Assembly (NCBI GenBank): GCA_034008185.1
Contig: CM067107.1
Location: 496,001-560,000 of the forward strand
DNA: 64,000 nt
From: Gorsachius magnificus
Lineage: Eukaryota > Chordata > Aves > Pelecaniformes > Ardeidae
Reading direction: 5' to 3'
In this document: in pieces, positions 12,290 through 23,985 of the stretch
How the letters are laid out: each line of letters opens with the position of its first letter
Position numbering within the stretch: position 1 is the first letter of the stretch
Made by a program: the position numbers and the translations under genes
The notes under the pieces: model-generated
The model's database searches: none
Seen by the model: only the letters and a program-made list of their open reading frames with translations
Told to the model about the DNA's origin: nothing

Positions 12290-13400
12290 AGCTCAGGGAC
12301 CGGCCCTTGGCCCCCCCCACAGCCGCACCCCCCCCCGCCCCGCACGCACCCGTCCCAGAGGGGCCGCAAGGCACTCGCCGCCTGGGAGCATCCCCCTGCC
12401 CACCACTCTGCACCCCCCACCCCTGCTCCAGCACCAGCGGGGACACAGCCAGGGGAACGGGGGACCCGAAGGAGGCCCCCTCCAGCCGGGCTGCTGGCAC
12501 TGAAGGAGAAGCCGCTGCCCGGGAAAGGCCGGGCGGGACGAGGCCCCCCCAGGAACCCGGCGCAGCCCCGCGGGCAGAGCCAGCGCTGGAGCCCCGCCAC
12601 AGCCCGCACAGCTCCGGGGGGGGGGGCCCGCCCCGCGAAGGGCGGGGGGGGGCAGCAAAGGAAAGGCCCAGCAAAGCAAAGCAGCTCCCGCCGCCCGCTG
12701 CCTGCAACGGCTCCCAGCGCCCAGGGACTCAGCACGGCCCCGGGCCCGGCACGGGGAGGCAGCCGGGGAAAAAGACCGCGAACGGGGGGAACTGGGGGGG
12801 GGGGGGGACACGGGGAGCGCCGAGGGGGAGGACGGGGACGGACACGGGCGGGAGCGCCGGGGCGGGGGGGGGGGGAATTCCGCCGGGCCCCTTCCCCTTC
12901 CCACCGCACCCGCCCGCAGCGAGCGAGCGACCCAGCCCCAGCAGAACCGACGCCCGGCCCCGAGCTCCGCCGCCGCCTCACGGGGCTCCACGCGCTGCGA
13001 CCGCCGAGCAACCCTGAGGCGACGGAGGACACAGGTGTAAAAAAAGCCCGTCCGGCGCTGGCCAATCAGCGCGCAGAGCCGAGGCGTGGGCGGGACCACT
13101 AGCCAATGAGAGCGAGACCCGCTCCCGCCGCCCCGCCCCTCGCCCCGCCCGCGGCCCCCGCAGGGTGCAGGGCCCCCCCAGCCCCCCCGGCCCAGGCTGC
13201 TGCCGTTGTTCCCGGCCGTTTCCCTGCTCCTGCGGGGCGAGCAGCCCCTGCCTGCCCCCGCCCCCGCCCCCCTCGGGCCCTTCCCCCTTTTGGGGAGCCC
13301 GGGGGTCCCCCCCTCGCCCCCCGCTGTCCCCCTCCCCTAAAGGCCATCGAGCCCAAGCCCCTGCCAGCAGCAGGGACACCTTCACGCGCATAAACAAACA
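12290..13400 (-). promoter_or_regulatory. CpG-island promoter region of CTL-1
   Basis: This kilobase is extremely GC- and CpG-rich, unlike its surroundings, and lies directly upstream of the first coding exon of CTL-1. It contains two CCAAT boxes (13060-13069 and 13103-13107) and a GC box (13088-13094). Read on the minus strand, the first is CTGATTGGCC, a match to the Y-box consensus of MHC-type promoters; I see no clear X box next to it. Long open frames here are a by-product of GC content. A non-coding first exon is likely but not placed. Confidence 0.65.
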
Positions 13401-13675
13401 TTTCCCCCGGGAATTTTGCCCCTTTGGTTCCCCCAGGACCCTGGGGGAACAAAAGCTCCGGAGCCTGCTCAAGGAGCTCACCAGCCCGGCCAGAGCCTTG
13501 GGCCTGCGCTGCCGCAGCTCTGCTCTGCTCGGGGTCCAGCCCAGCACCGCCCATGGGCAGACGCGCCCTGGGCTCCACGCACCACCCCGTGCCTGCCCCC
13601 CACCCGCCCCCCACGGCCCCAGGGCACAACTGCAGCTCCCTCCCCACCTCTCCCCTGCCCACCACCCCGGGGCTG

Positions 13676-13896
13676 CACCCAACCCACAGACCCCCCCTTC
13701 ACCCCCACGCACCCACCACAGCCCCTCACTCACCATTTCCCACCCCTTCTTCAGCACAGCCAGCGAGGCCCCGTGCGAGGAACACTGCTCCTGGCTCCAC
13801 TCCCAGCCCCCCTCGTCCTCCGAGAGGTAGTAGCAGACATTGCGGTGCCCAACCCACTCCTCAGGACAGGCCAGCGCCACTGCCGCAGGCAGATCT
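13676..13896 (-). pseudogene. Orphan CTLD exon duplicated from CTL-1 exon 3
   Basis: This is a direct copy (offset 2859) of the 10817-11036 region. It contains a CTLD-opening exon with its GTGAGT donor, exon body about 13894-13734, coding DLPAAVALACPEEWVGHRNV and the rest as in CTL-1, with only one or two changes. Its acceptor side is lost: similarity stops at 13896 and unrelated sequence leading into a CR1 follows. No other exon of the gene accompanies it, so it cannot make a lectin alone. Confidence 0.8.
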
Positions 13897-13939
13897 ACCC
13901 TCGGGCTACTTACCACAACTTCATCAGCACCCATGTGGA

Positions 13940-15035
13940 AGAGCAGTAAGGGATAGTGTGCTCCCCCAGTGCCACCCCCCTGCCCAAGCAGGCTCACCCA
14001 GAGCAGGGGGCACAGGACAGCGGCCAGGCGGGGGTTGAAGATCTCCAGAGAAGGAGACTCCACAGCCCCCCTGGGCAGCCTGGGCCAGGGCTCCATCACC
14101 CTCAAAGTCAACAAGTTCTTCCTCACGTCCAACTGGAACCTCTTCTGCCTCAGGTTGTGCCCATGGCCCCTTGTCCTGGCGCTGGGCACCACTAAGAAGA
14201 ATCTGGCTCCGTCCTCATGACCCCCACCCCTGAGATATTTGTAGGCATTGATGAGGTCCCCTCTCAGCCTTCTCTTCTCCAGGCTGAACAAGCCCAGCTC
14301 CCTCAGCCTCTCCTCATAGGGGAGATGCCCCAGTCCCCCCATCATCCTTGTTGCCCTCCTCTGGACTCTCTCCAGCAGCTCCTCATCCTCCTTGAACCGG
14401 GGAGCCCAGAACTGGACCCAGTGCTCCAGGTGGGGTCTCACCGGGGCAGAGCAGAGGGGGAGGAGAACTTCCCTGGCCCTGCTGGCCATGCTCCTCTTGA
14501 TGCACCCCAGGAGGCCATTGGCCTTCTTGGCCACCAGGGCACCCTGCTGGCTCATGGCCACCTTGTCATCCACCAGGACCCCCAGGTCCCTCTGGGCAGA
14601 GCTGCTCTCCAGCAGGTCAGCCCCCAGCCTGTCCTGGTGCATGGGGTTCAACCTCCCCAGGGCCAGCACTCAACACTTGCCCGTGTTGAACATCATCAGG
14701 TTCCTTTCCGCCCAACTCTCCAGCCTGCCCAGGTCCCGCTGGATGGTGGCGTAGCTGGTGGTGGATCAACCACTCCTCCCAGTTTGGTGTCATCAGCGAA
14801 CTTGCTGAGGGTCCACTCTGCCCCCTCGTCCAGCTCGTTGATGAATGAGTTGAACAAGACTGGGCCGAGTACTGAGCCCTGGGGAACTCAACTCGCTACC
14901 GGCCTCCAACCAGACCCTGCCCCGCCAATCAGAACCCTCTGAGCCCTGCCGTGCAGCCAGTTCCCGACCCAGCTCACTGTCCACTCATCCAACCCACACT
15001 TCCTGAGCTTCCCTACAGGGATGTTATGGGAGACA
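13940..15035 (-). mobile_element. CR1 LINE, RT-region 3' fragment
   Basis: Minus-strand translation gives CR1 ORF2: FADDTKLGG near 14800, the QRDLGVLVDDKV and LLGCIKRSMASRAREVLLPL segments, then ERVQRRATRMMGGLGHLPYE and [15 protein letters not shown]. About 1.1 kb, with stops. It separates the orphan lectin exon from CTL-2. Confidence 0.9.
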
Positions 15036-15319
15036 GTGGAAGGGCGACCCAGCGCCACGCTGGCTTGAGGGTCCTGGAGTGGAGACTGGAGCTGAAAACA
15101 CCTTGCAGTTGGAGAAGGGGGGAAGTAATTGAGACGCCACTTCTCCAGAGCCAGCAGAAGCCAATGAAATCAAGGCTGGCTTGGAAAAATCAAGGCGAGT
15201 CACGGTTCTCTGAAGGTGGTAAACGCATTTCCCTTCCTTCTGTGCACGTGAACCGGATAAAGGGGAAATTTGGCTTTTTCCCTTCATTGTCCTGGGATAC
15301 AAACACCCAAGGTCAGGCA

Positions 15320-16439
15320 TTTCCAGCTGAGTAACTTCACAGCATCAGTAGTGACTCTCCCTGTTCCCGCTGGTGGGCGAAGACGCCTCTGCTGTAACGG
15401 CGCAGTTGCAGCAGAGAGCGGGAGGAAGGGACCAGTAAGCCCTGGTCCTGTTTTGGGGCCCTTGTTTTGGAGGTTGTGGCTAGGCTCAGCGTGATGGGGG
15501 GGGGCAGCTAAAATGGAGTTAAAACAACTGGGGGGGGGGGGAGGATGTGAAAAAAAAAAAAAAGGTAAAGCTGCTGGAGGCACAGGGTGGCCCAAGCTGT
15601 GGGTGTGGGGGATGGTGCCCATCTCTGGTGGTTGAGAGGGGATGAGAGGATGCAATGAGGTCAGGCAGCCCTAAAATTCCATGGAGGCTGATGAAAGCCC
15701 TGGGATGCACCCCCTGAACTGAGCCTGTGCCCCCCTGTGCTTTGTGGCTGTATTTAAAGGTGTTGAAGGCACCCATGGGGGGGATGGGGGGGGATACAAG
15801 AGCTGCAGGGAGCTTGGGGTGCTCTTCATGCCATGGGTTTGCCAACCGTGTCTCTTTGACGCTGTTTGTCCCCAGGTTTTAGCCTCAAGTGCATTAAGGA
15901 TAAAAAAGTCCCCATTGGGGTCACCCTGGTCATAGCCATCATCGTGCTGGCAGGTAAGTGGCTGAGGACGGAGGCGCCCACCACCAAAGTCCTCTCCTCC
16001 CCTGGACAAAACCTAAGTCACTGCAACGTCTTCTGCTTATTTCCAGCTAAGAAATGCCCGTCCTGTCCATCCTGCCCTTCTCCCGTCCTTCCCAGCCGCC
16101 TGGAAAATGGGATCGGGTACCGGGAGAAGTGCTTTTACTTTGTGGAGAACGAAGCGGACTGGAACAGGAGTCAACTCTCCTGCCTTTCTCTCCAAGCCCA
16201 TTTGGCCACCATCGACACCCCGGAGGAGCTGGTAAATGAGAAATCCCCGTGGAACTGGTGTGTCGGTGGCTTTGGGGGAGCAGATTTGGTTTTCCCCTGG
16301 AGGGTGTAGCACGATGGACACGCGTGACGCTTGCTTTTTCCCCCTCTAGCGTTTCCTCTTGCGCTACGGGACTTCATCGCGCTACTGGCTCGGCCTTCGC
16401 AGGGAAGGCTCTGGGCCTGGGGAATGGTTCAACGGGTCT
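15320..16439 (+). repeat. Direct duplication, source copy (with 29059-30176)
   Basis: About 1.1 kb is repeated at an offset of 13737-13739 with very few differences. Two lectin exons inside are identical in translation. The left border is at tttccagctgagtaac. The right border of the second copy is exactly an LTR start. Confidence 0.93.
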
Positions 16440-17060
16440 CTCTTCAACAACCCGTACGTCCACTCTTCTTCTGGAGAACGTGACCCACGTTCCTGGGCTG
16501 AGATGGGTCAGGGATTGAATGCAAGAAGACACATAGGTATCTAAATTTAACAAGGTGGCAGCAATTAAACGCCACTCTTCTTGCTTGAGCTAAAGCGCTT
16601 GGACCGCGGTTGGTGGCTTTGTGCGATGCAGATGCCGGCGGGGCGTGAGGTGGACCCCCATGGGACGGAGCCACTGAAAATATTCCCTCCGTTGCGGTGT
16701 GGGAGGCAGTTTTTGTTCTGCAGGGGGCGGGTTGTTTGCTGGGAAGGGTGATCCCCACTCCTTGCAGATGTGGGAGATGCTCAGCCGCTGACCCGTGGCT
16801 GCCAACAACGCATTTGCTTCCCTTTTTGAGTTCTTTTTCTGCTGTTTTGGTGCAGGTTCGACGTCCGGGGCGAGGGACAATGCGCCTATACCGATGTTGA
16901 CGGGATCAGCAGCGACTGGTGCTCCCGGATGAAATACTCTGTCTGCAGCCACCCACAAAAGCGCCCCAGTGGGATTCGGAAGGATCCAGAAACCCCTCTG
17001 GAATTCCATCTGAAATTTGCCCCTCAGCGGTGGCGGCAATCAACCACGAGCTGCTATTAA
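15876..17060 (+). CDS. CTL-2: C-type lectin-like receptor, first exon not found
   Basis: Four exons join in phase: 15876-15953 (membrane segment, IPF-free core VPIGVTLVIAIIVLAG), 16047-16231, 16350-16453 and 16856-17060 (stop TAA). The CTLD reads GYREKCFYFVENEADWNRSQ, then YWLGLRREGSG with GEWFNGSLFNN, and GEGQCAY...CSRMKYSVCS. Between membrane and CTLD is a cysteine-rich CPSCPSCPSP stalk, suited to disulfide-linked dimers. The C-terminus runs about 35 residues past the last cysteine, longer than usual. The upstream cytoplasmic exon must end in phase 1; candidates between 15.0 and 15.87 kb were weak, so the gene may be incomplete. AATAAA lies at 17880-17885. Confidence 0.75.
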
Positions 17061-17879
17061 CCCTACGCAACCTGGCAGCGAGTGTCCCGGTGGCGTGTCT
17101 TTAATTTAATTCTTGCTTAGGAAAAGCAGAAACTCCTCAGGACAATGACACGGAGCCGTGACCCAAGGTTCCTTACTTTCCAGCTTTGCACTTGCGGGGA
17201 GACTTGGGAATATTCAAGGAAAACTCTTTGCTTTGCCGGCAGCTGCTGCCCCACACAGCTCAGTCCTGCTGCTTCTTTGGTGTCTTTGGTTTTTTTGGTG
17301 GGTTTGGAGGAGCTGGAGGCGAGGGGCGGAAATGCCGAAGTGGAGAAACGAAATGGAATTGCTTCGGAGTCCCCCATGGGAGAAGACGCCCAGCCTTGGC
17401 ATGGAGCCACCGAACTGGCTCTGGGATGTGTTTTGGCATCCCGGTGAATTGCCTGGCATGGAGTCAGTCTCCTGTTCTTTCGTCGTGCTGTTGCCTCCGG
17501 ATTAAACCCCAGCGGCCTCTTTTGCTGGCAAATCCAGCGTGACAGAATGCTGTGGATGTGGGAATCATGGCATGAGTGTCCCCCTTCATAGGATCCGGCA
17601 CCGGAGACCGAGCGAGCACGGGGATGGCAATCAGCCTGGCGTCATGCGCTTGGACACTGTGTTTCCAGTCACAGTTCTGATCTCGTTAGGGTCTTTCCTC
17701 CCCAAAAACCTGGACGGGGTCACCAGTTGTCAGCTGGGCTGCGAGCATGGGAACGCACCCCCCCTTTGCCTCTTGTTTTCCAGCTGTATCAGGGAAGCAG
17801 AAGTGTTTGGGGAGCCTGTGCTCCCCCCAAAAAACCTTGTTTCTCCTCCCCAGGCCCCCATGTGTGTACTGCTTGGTCT

Positions 17880-17885
17880 AATAAA
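17880..17885 (+). terminator. Polyadenylation signal AATAAA, likely for CTL-2
   Basis: Canonical hexamer about 820 bases after the CTL-2 stop, on the same strand. The 17061-17880 interval has no coding exon that I recognise and fits a 3' UTR. Confidence 0.5.
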
Positions 17886-18311
17886 TTTTAGCTCTATCAG
17901 AAGCTGCATCCCTGCGTGAAAAACGCTGCCACCAGGGCTATCTCCTGCCTTTTTAATGGGTTGGAATTTCCCCGCCGTTGTGCTTCGCGTCGGGGGTAAA
18001 ACAGGAATAATGGTTTAATCCCTTCCCCTCCCCCCCCCCCTTCTCACTCCATAGCAGCTGGGCTGCAGGGACCAAACCTGCATTGCTCCAGTTTAATTTG
18101 CTCCCGTGAGCATCGTTGCCGGCTCCAGAAGGATTTTTTTTTGGGAGCAGCCAGGTCTGCAGTGAGCATCGGGCTGGGAAATATTTCCCTGGGGAGGTGG
18201 TTGTTGCAACCCGCTCCTGAGCAAGGCTTTTCCGCACAGGGGATCCATCCCACCACGTCCGCTTGTTCCCTCTCATCGGGTTGATGCTCAGCCCTCTCCA
18301 GGCTCCAGAGA

Positions 18312-18890
18312 TCATGGAATCATAAAATCATGGAATGGCTTAGGTTGGAAGGGACCCCTAGAGGTCACAGAATCATGGACTGGGTTGGGTTGGAAGGGAC
18401 CCCTAGAGGTCACCCAGCCCAACCCCCCTGCAGGAGCAGGGCCATCTCCAACCAGATCAGGTTGCCCACAGCCCTGACCAACCTGGCCTGGGATGTTGCC
18501 AGGGATGGGGACTCCACCCCTGCTCTGGGCAACCCCTGCCAGGGTTTCACCACCCTCAGGGTCAAGAAGTTCTTCCTCAGCTCCAGCCTAAACCTGCCCT
18601 GGTTGGGTTTAAAACCATCCCCCCTTGTCCTGTCACATCCGGCCCTGCTAAAAAGCTTGTCCCCGTCTTTCCTCTGGGCCCCCTGGAAGCCCTGCAAGGC
18701 CGCACTCAGCTCTGCCCTGAACCTTCTCTTCTCCAGGCTGAACACCCCCAACTCTCCCAGCCCGGCCCCGGAGCAGAGGGGCTCCAGCCCTCGCAGCATT
18801 TTGGTCGCCCTCCCCTGGCCCCGCTCCAACAGGTCCATGCCCTCCTTGTGCTGAGGGCTCCTGAGCTGGACGCAGGCCAGGGGGTCGGCG
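18312..18890 (-). mobile_element. CR1 LINE 3' fragment
   Basis: Begins with reversed CR1 tail sequences. The gaatcatgga...gttgg...gacccctagaggtca segment occurs twice in a row (18316-18365 and 18369-18412), then come the ORF2 terminal motifs on the minus strand ([25 protein letters not shown]). Confidence 0.88.
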
Positions 18891-20744
18891 GGGGAGGGGG
18901 GCCTTCTGGGCTGCCAGCGCCCATGGCCGGGTCACGTCCAGCTTTTCATCCCCCAGTCCCTGTGGGCAGGGCTGCTCCCCATCCCCTCATCCCCCGCAGG
19001 ACCCTGCGGGGCGGGGGAGGTTGGAGACCTGATCCTGCCCGTGGGGATCTGGTCTGGGATGAGCTTGGCACATCCCCGCTTGCAGTTTTGGGGGGGGGTG
19101 TGTGTGCTGGAGAGGCCGGTGGGTACTTTGAGAGACGTGGGGGAGTAGGCTGGAGATGATGGGCAGGGAGCAGCATTTTGGGGGGTGGGAGAGGAGCCTG
19201 GCAGCCTGTGCGTGGGGCAGCCCTTCTCTCTTAACCCCCCCTTCAGATTTATGGGGTTTGGAGTTTTTTCGGTCTTTTTTCCCCTAAAATCCTACCTGGC
19301 AGCGTGGGCTTGGGCACTTTGCAAGCCGGGAAGGAAAGATCAGCCGCAGCCTGGTGCTTGCTTGGCTTTTTGTAGAAAGCCAAGCTTAAAAACCCAAATG
19401 CAGGGGCAACACTTGAGCCTTCCCCCTCCCCCCGCAGTTATTTACCTTCTCCTCCACGCTCTCCACCACCTCCCAGGCTTCGTTTTTGATGGAAACCCAG
19501 GAGCACTTGGCTGGAGACCGCTGCAAGCCGGGATGCCTGCGGCAGAGGATGAGTGTGAGCGGTCCTTGGTCCCCTGGGTGCCGTGGGGCGAGGGGCAGAG
19601 CTGGGGGCACCAGGCTCTTGCAAACCCACCCGCCCCCCGCTGGGGACACTCGAGGCTTTTCCTGCCCTTTGAGCCCCTCCAGGTGCATATTTGGAAAATG
19701 GGGGCTGTGCCCATGCTGGAAAAATCTCCCCTAGTATTTGGGGGGGGAAGCAAGAGGAGCAGCAGAGGAAGGTGTTGAGGGGTGGTGCAGGGAGAGGGTG
19801 ACGTGGATGGGGGCAGCAACTGGGAGGATTGGGGGGGGGCGGTCTTGGGGTGCTTTCCCAATGTTCCTGGCCTTGTTGTTCCCCTCTCCTATGTGGACTG
19901 GGGAAAACAACCCTCCAGCCCCCCTAACAAGGTGGGGGCTCCATCCACAGCCTCCTCCCCTGGTATGAAGCAGCCCTTGGGGATGGAGAAAGGTGCCAGG
20001 ACCCCGGTCCCAACCTCTCCAGCTCCAAGCAGCTCCCAGTACCATCGAGGACCCGCAGCAGCACCCATACTGGGAGCAAGGGAGAAAGCAGCGCTCTGTG
20101 GGTTTTGCCCTGTTTTTAACACCCTTTGTTTTCAGCAGGCAGGTCCGTGTCCCCCCACCCCACCCCCGTGTGGTTCTGCTCAGCGAGGAAACCTTGCAAG
20201 TGTCTGTAGGAGTCATCGGAGCTGAGGAAACCCACAAGAGGCCTCGCTCGCTTCTCCGCAGAAGCCGCAGCAAGCAAACCTGCGCCGCCTCGGCGCTGGG
20301 AGCTCAGCCCCTCTTCTCCCCGTGCTGCACCCAGAGGGGCCCTGGGGAAGGGAAGAACCCAAAGCAAAAGCCCTTGGGATGCTGGAGGTGACGGGGAGAG
20401 GTCCCCGGTGGCTGCACGGCTCCTGCTCAGCCTTGCTGAGCCGCGACGGTCAAAAAACACACCCCAAAAAGGTGAGCTCTGCACGGGGAGGGTAGCGGTA
20501 CCCAGGGGGCTTGGCTGTATTTTTCCCCCCCCTTCCCAAGAAAATCAGGCTATGGAAGAGAAACTCCCTTGTGCTATCGCCCTGTCCCAGGCTGGAGACA
20601 AGCACCGAACCTGCTCGAGAACAAAGCGTTGGGCTTTGGCCACTGTCAGCTCAGGAAACAGCTGGAAAAGCTGCGGGAAATCCACTCCACCCTGTGCTTT
20701 CCTGCAGGGTAGGGGTCTGGCAGCGCTGGCTCCTCCAAATGAGG
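18891..20744 (+). other. Interval without recognised genes
   Basis: GC-rich sequence with G and C homopolymer runs. Short open frames exist on both strands but none carries a CTLD, membrane exon or other recognisable motif with splice borders. Nothing assignable was seen. Confidence 0.5.
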
Positions 20745-21060
20745 AGGTGCTATGGGTTGACCTTAGCCTGGATGCCAGGTCCCACCAAGCTGCTCCCCTC
20801 TTACACAGGAGAGGTGGGGAGAAAATGAGATGGAAAAGGAAAAAAAACAAACCAGCCAAACCAGCCCCAAAACCCCCTCACGGGTCACGATAGGGGCAGT
20901 TTAATAAGCAAAAGTGAAAGCCAGGCATGGTAGCGAAAAGAAAACAAGGTTTTAATCTCTACCTCCTGTTAGTAGGCGATGTCCAGCTGCTTCCTGGGGA
21001 GCAGGGCTTAAGTCCACGTCGCCGTTGCTCTGCAAGACAAACATCATTAAAAAAAACAGA
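20745..21060 (-). mobile_element. Probable ERVL-type LTR fragment
   Basis: The sequence (tgctatgggttgacc, atgccaggtcccaccaagct, then a TTTAATAAGCAAAAG stretch and agacaaacatcatt) matches my recollection of a common avian endogenous-retrovirus LTR. Borders and orientation are uncertain. The hydrophobic-free open frame across it (EEVLWVDL) is not a lectin tail. Confidence 0.5.
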
Positions 21061-21708
21061 GCTTGTTTACAAAAAAAAAGAGCTTGTGGCTGTTTAGGAA
21101 AAGGAAGAGCTTTGCTGCTTCCCTGCTGTTACAGTATATAAAGCATAGGCAGAGACTGGTGACCCTGCACATGGAGATTGGCAAACCTCTCCCTCCTTGC
21201 CCAATGGGACCCAACAGCATCAACCTCGATCTGCCCAGATTTTTCTGCTTTCGGCATAAACCCCTCCGCGTCCAAAGGAAATGAAGCCGAGCTGGGGGTG
21301 AAGACAGCTCTTGGCACCATCTCAAACGCCTGGAGCACCTCCTGCCCCTCCTGCTGCACCCACCTGGGGGTCTGCAGGGCTGTTTTCTCCCCCATCCTCT
21401 CACTTCTCTTCTCTCTCCAGCTACTGAACTGCAGCCAATTTTTTTCCTTCTTAAATTCGTTATCCCGGAGGCGCTTCCACTGTCACTGATGGGCTTGGCC
21501 TTGGCCAGTGGCGGGCACGGGGAAAACTTCTGGCAGCTTCTCACAGAAGCCACCCCTGTAGCCCCCCTGTAAAATGTGTCCGTCTGATTCGTGTCAATAT
21601 GGAACAGTGCTAGAGCCACATGATAAAAAGTAGTCTTTTGTCTTACACACCCTTGTATAACCACAAGCCTAAAAAAAGGAAAAACAGGAACTGGGTATAT
21701 GTAGCTCC

Positions 21709-22028
21709 TGTGTCTGGCGGGGGTCTGACAAGCGTCCCAGCATACCAGCTTAAACTGAATTTATTGCTAGCCAGAGCAGGACAGTATTGCTAGCCGAAGC
21801 AGGACAGTATTGCTAACCGAAGCAAGAGCTTGTTGCTAACCAAAGCAAGAGAAGTTTGAGAGACGCCTTTTCCTGGAAGATATATAAACCGGAAAAAGGA
21901 ACTGTATGGTGTGCGTCTTGGCGGAGCAGAGACTCCCGGTGCACCCAGCGCTGTTTGCTTGCCTCTATTCGCTTAGTAAATTGTAAACTTTGATTGCAAC
22001 CCTATTTGGGACTCAGTCATTTATCACA
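21709..22028 (+). mobile_element. Retroviral LTR with internal 23-bp tandem repeats
   Basis: A 320-bp block begins TGTGTCTGG and ends TTTATCACA, giving TGTG/CACA inverted termini. It has a TATA-like gatatataaacc at about 21881. Its U3 part has four 23-bp repeats (21763-21854). No internal retroviral genes follow, and flanking target duplication is not evident, so it is probably a solo or truncated LTR. Confidence 0.65.
21763..21854 (+). repeat. Four tandem 23-bp repeats (attgctagccgaagcaggacagt)
   Basis: Units at 21763, 21786, 21809 and 21832, the first two nearly identical and the last two more diverged. They sit upstream of the LTR TATA box, where enhancer repeats usually lie. Confidence 0.9.
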
Positions 22029-22639
22029 CCCCCCACTACCCAAACCTTGCCCTGCCAACCCAATAGACCTTTGCAACTCCAGGTTGCCATCAGAAGATGT
22101 TGAATTTGAGCCATCAGCCACGAGGCGGGGACATAACCCAGAGAATACACCAAGGGCTGGGTCAGTGCAACAGAACTTGGGGGACTCATTTCTGTACCAT
22201 GAGCTGGTGAGGAAATAAAAAAAACACTAAAATTTTGTACTTGAGGAAATGGCTTACTGCAACTTCCCAAAAACGCGAGAAACCTCTGATCCCGCATCTG
22301 CTTTTAGATCTACCACAGGCTGAGCGCTGAAATCCGATTATTTTCATTGCAATTATTTTTCTTGGCTAGAGCACAATGGGGTTGGGGGGGGAAATTGGGG
22401 CGACTCTCTCTCTGGGCTTGCTGCTGGTTGATGTGGAATTAATGGGATTACTGGCTGTGGGGTGGTTGGGGAGCTCTTGAACGGGCTGGGCTCAGTGTTG
22501 GACCTTCTCAAAGGCAAAAAATATGGGAACAGGAAGGATCTCCCCACAGTGATGGGTGGATAAAAGCAATGGGGGTCCAGATCAACAGCACGGGAAGCCC
22601 AGTTATAACTGGGGGAGAAAGGGCTCCAAACCCCATGGG

Positions 22640-23315
22640 TTAACAGCAAGGCTGGCTCTGGGCTTTGCCCTGGCCTTGAGGATCTCGCTGTGCTGGGGAG
22701 CTCTTCTGGGGAGGCTGAAGGACCTCGGGCCCGTGCCAGGCCAGACAAGGGCTCCGTGCTTTGCTCTGGCTTTAGTGCCCTGGCTGTGCTGGGGGAGCTC
22801 CCTTGTGGGGAAGGGGAGGCACTGCATCTCTGCCTCCCCAGGGTGGGTGGGGATGGTTTTCTTGTGCAGGCTCCCGAGGTCCTTGCTCACCCTGCTGGCA
22901 GCTGTTTAACACTGCTCATGAATGCTGTTGGCCTGTGATGGGGCTTGTGGAGTCTGGTGCCAGCCTGGTGGAAGAGGAGACAAGTTTGGGGTGAGAGGAT
23001 GCTGAAATGTGCCTTGAGGCGGCCGGTCCCTGGGTGGCAGGGCCTGTGGAAGGACTGGGGCAGATTCCCAGGATGGTTCTCCCCTCCCCGAGCCTGGGAC
23101 TTTGCACCGGAGCAAGCGAGCGATCCCGGGACGCTGACCCACGGCCTGATAGAAGGGTGCCTGGCCCACCCTCATGAAACCCAGTGGCTTCTAGCGCTGT
23201 GCTGGGGCCTGGCCTGGGCCTGTCGAGCCACAGTTGGGTCCTGGCAGAGGCCGGTGGTTGAGGCAGGAACCCGAACTGCATCTGAGGACACCTTGGTTGA
23301 GATGGGGACCCAACC
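22640..23315 (+). repeat. Third copy of the inner-arm segment
   Basis: Nearly identical to 40670-41310 in the same orientation and to 9335-8640 inverted. It ends abruptly at gggacccaacc, after which the sequence differs from both arms. No CTLD exon is seen. Confidence 0.9.
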
Positions 23316-23689
23316 CCACACCCGCCTGCAATGGCCCCAGTAGTGAGAAAGAACCCGTGATCAAGGAGAACAACAGGTCCAGATCATGGCTCTGCGAGGG
23401 AGGAGGAAGAGGAGGAAGGATTTGGTCTAGAAGCTGGTCCAGTACCCGAGAGACTGAGCAGTGCTGGGAGTCCCCTACAGTGCTGGAGACGATGCTCAGG
23501 TCTGCAGAGATGCAGAGGAACCCGGCCGTGTCCCCTGCGAGCGCGGTGCTGGTGCGGTGGCTGTGCGGGAGGGCCCCTTCGCAGTGCTCCCAGTCCCTCC
23601 ATCCTCGAGCATCCCAGTTAGGGGTTCAGATGGCAGCAGGGGCAGGCGAGGGGTGCTGTTGGGGCACTCCCACCTCAGATCTATTTATT

Positions 23690-23985
23690 TTGATTTGGCT
23701 TGTTCTTCCTGAGCTGGGGAAATCCAATTTTGCTGGGTTCTGCCGGAGGGGGAGGCTCTTCTCTCGTCCCCTGACGTCCCCTCCTCTGGTCAGGGAACTG
23801 GGTTTGGAGCTGTTGTCCCTATTTGAGCAAATAAATGCCATTCAATCCTGGAAGGATGGGGGCAGCCTTGTACCCTGCTGAGCAGAGATGATTTGCCAGG
23901 GTCTGGCAAAGGCTGAAAGAAAGTGAAGTGCTAATAAAGTGGTGCTTAATTAGGCTAATGAAATAGCTGCTGATTAGGAGGCAGC
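23690..23985 (+). repeat. Block with an inverted homolog at 38120-38345
   Basis: Shared landmarks are caaataaatgccattcaatcctggaaggatg, agcctt, ctggcaaaggctgaaag, gtgcttaattaggc and atgaaatagctgctgatta, all found reversed in 38120-38345. Similarity is lower than for the arms, so it is an older duplication. An AATAAA (about 23830) suggests a gene 3' end. Confidence 0.75.

Noticed and set aside
11852..13102. 416-codon open frame on the plus strand
   Set aside because: CpG-island composition removes stop codons; there are no motifs or splice logic.
12978..14669. 563-codon open frame on the minus strand
   Set aside because: It is a chance read-through of CR1 ORF2, the orphan lectin exon and GC-rich promoter DNA; the parts have unrelated origins.
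20736..20890. EEVLWVDL reading resembling an ITIM tail
   Set aside because: The tyrosine position is tryptophan and the sequence belongs to a probable ERVL LTR.
21763..21854. CRISPR-like spaced repeat
   Set aside because: The units are directly adjacent without spacers and lie in an LTR of a vertebrate genome.
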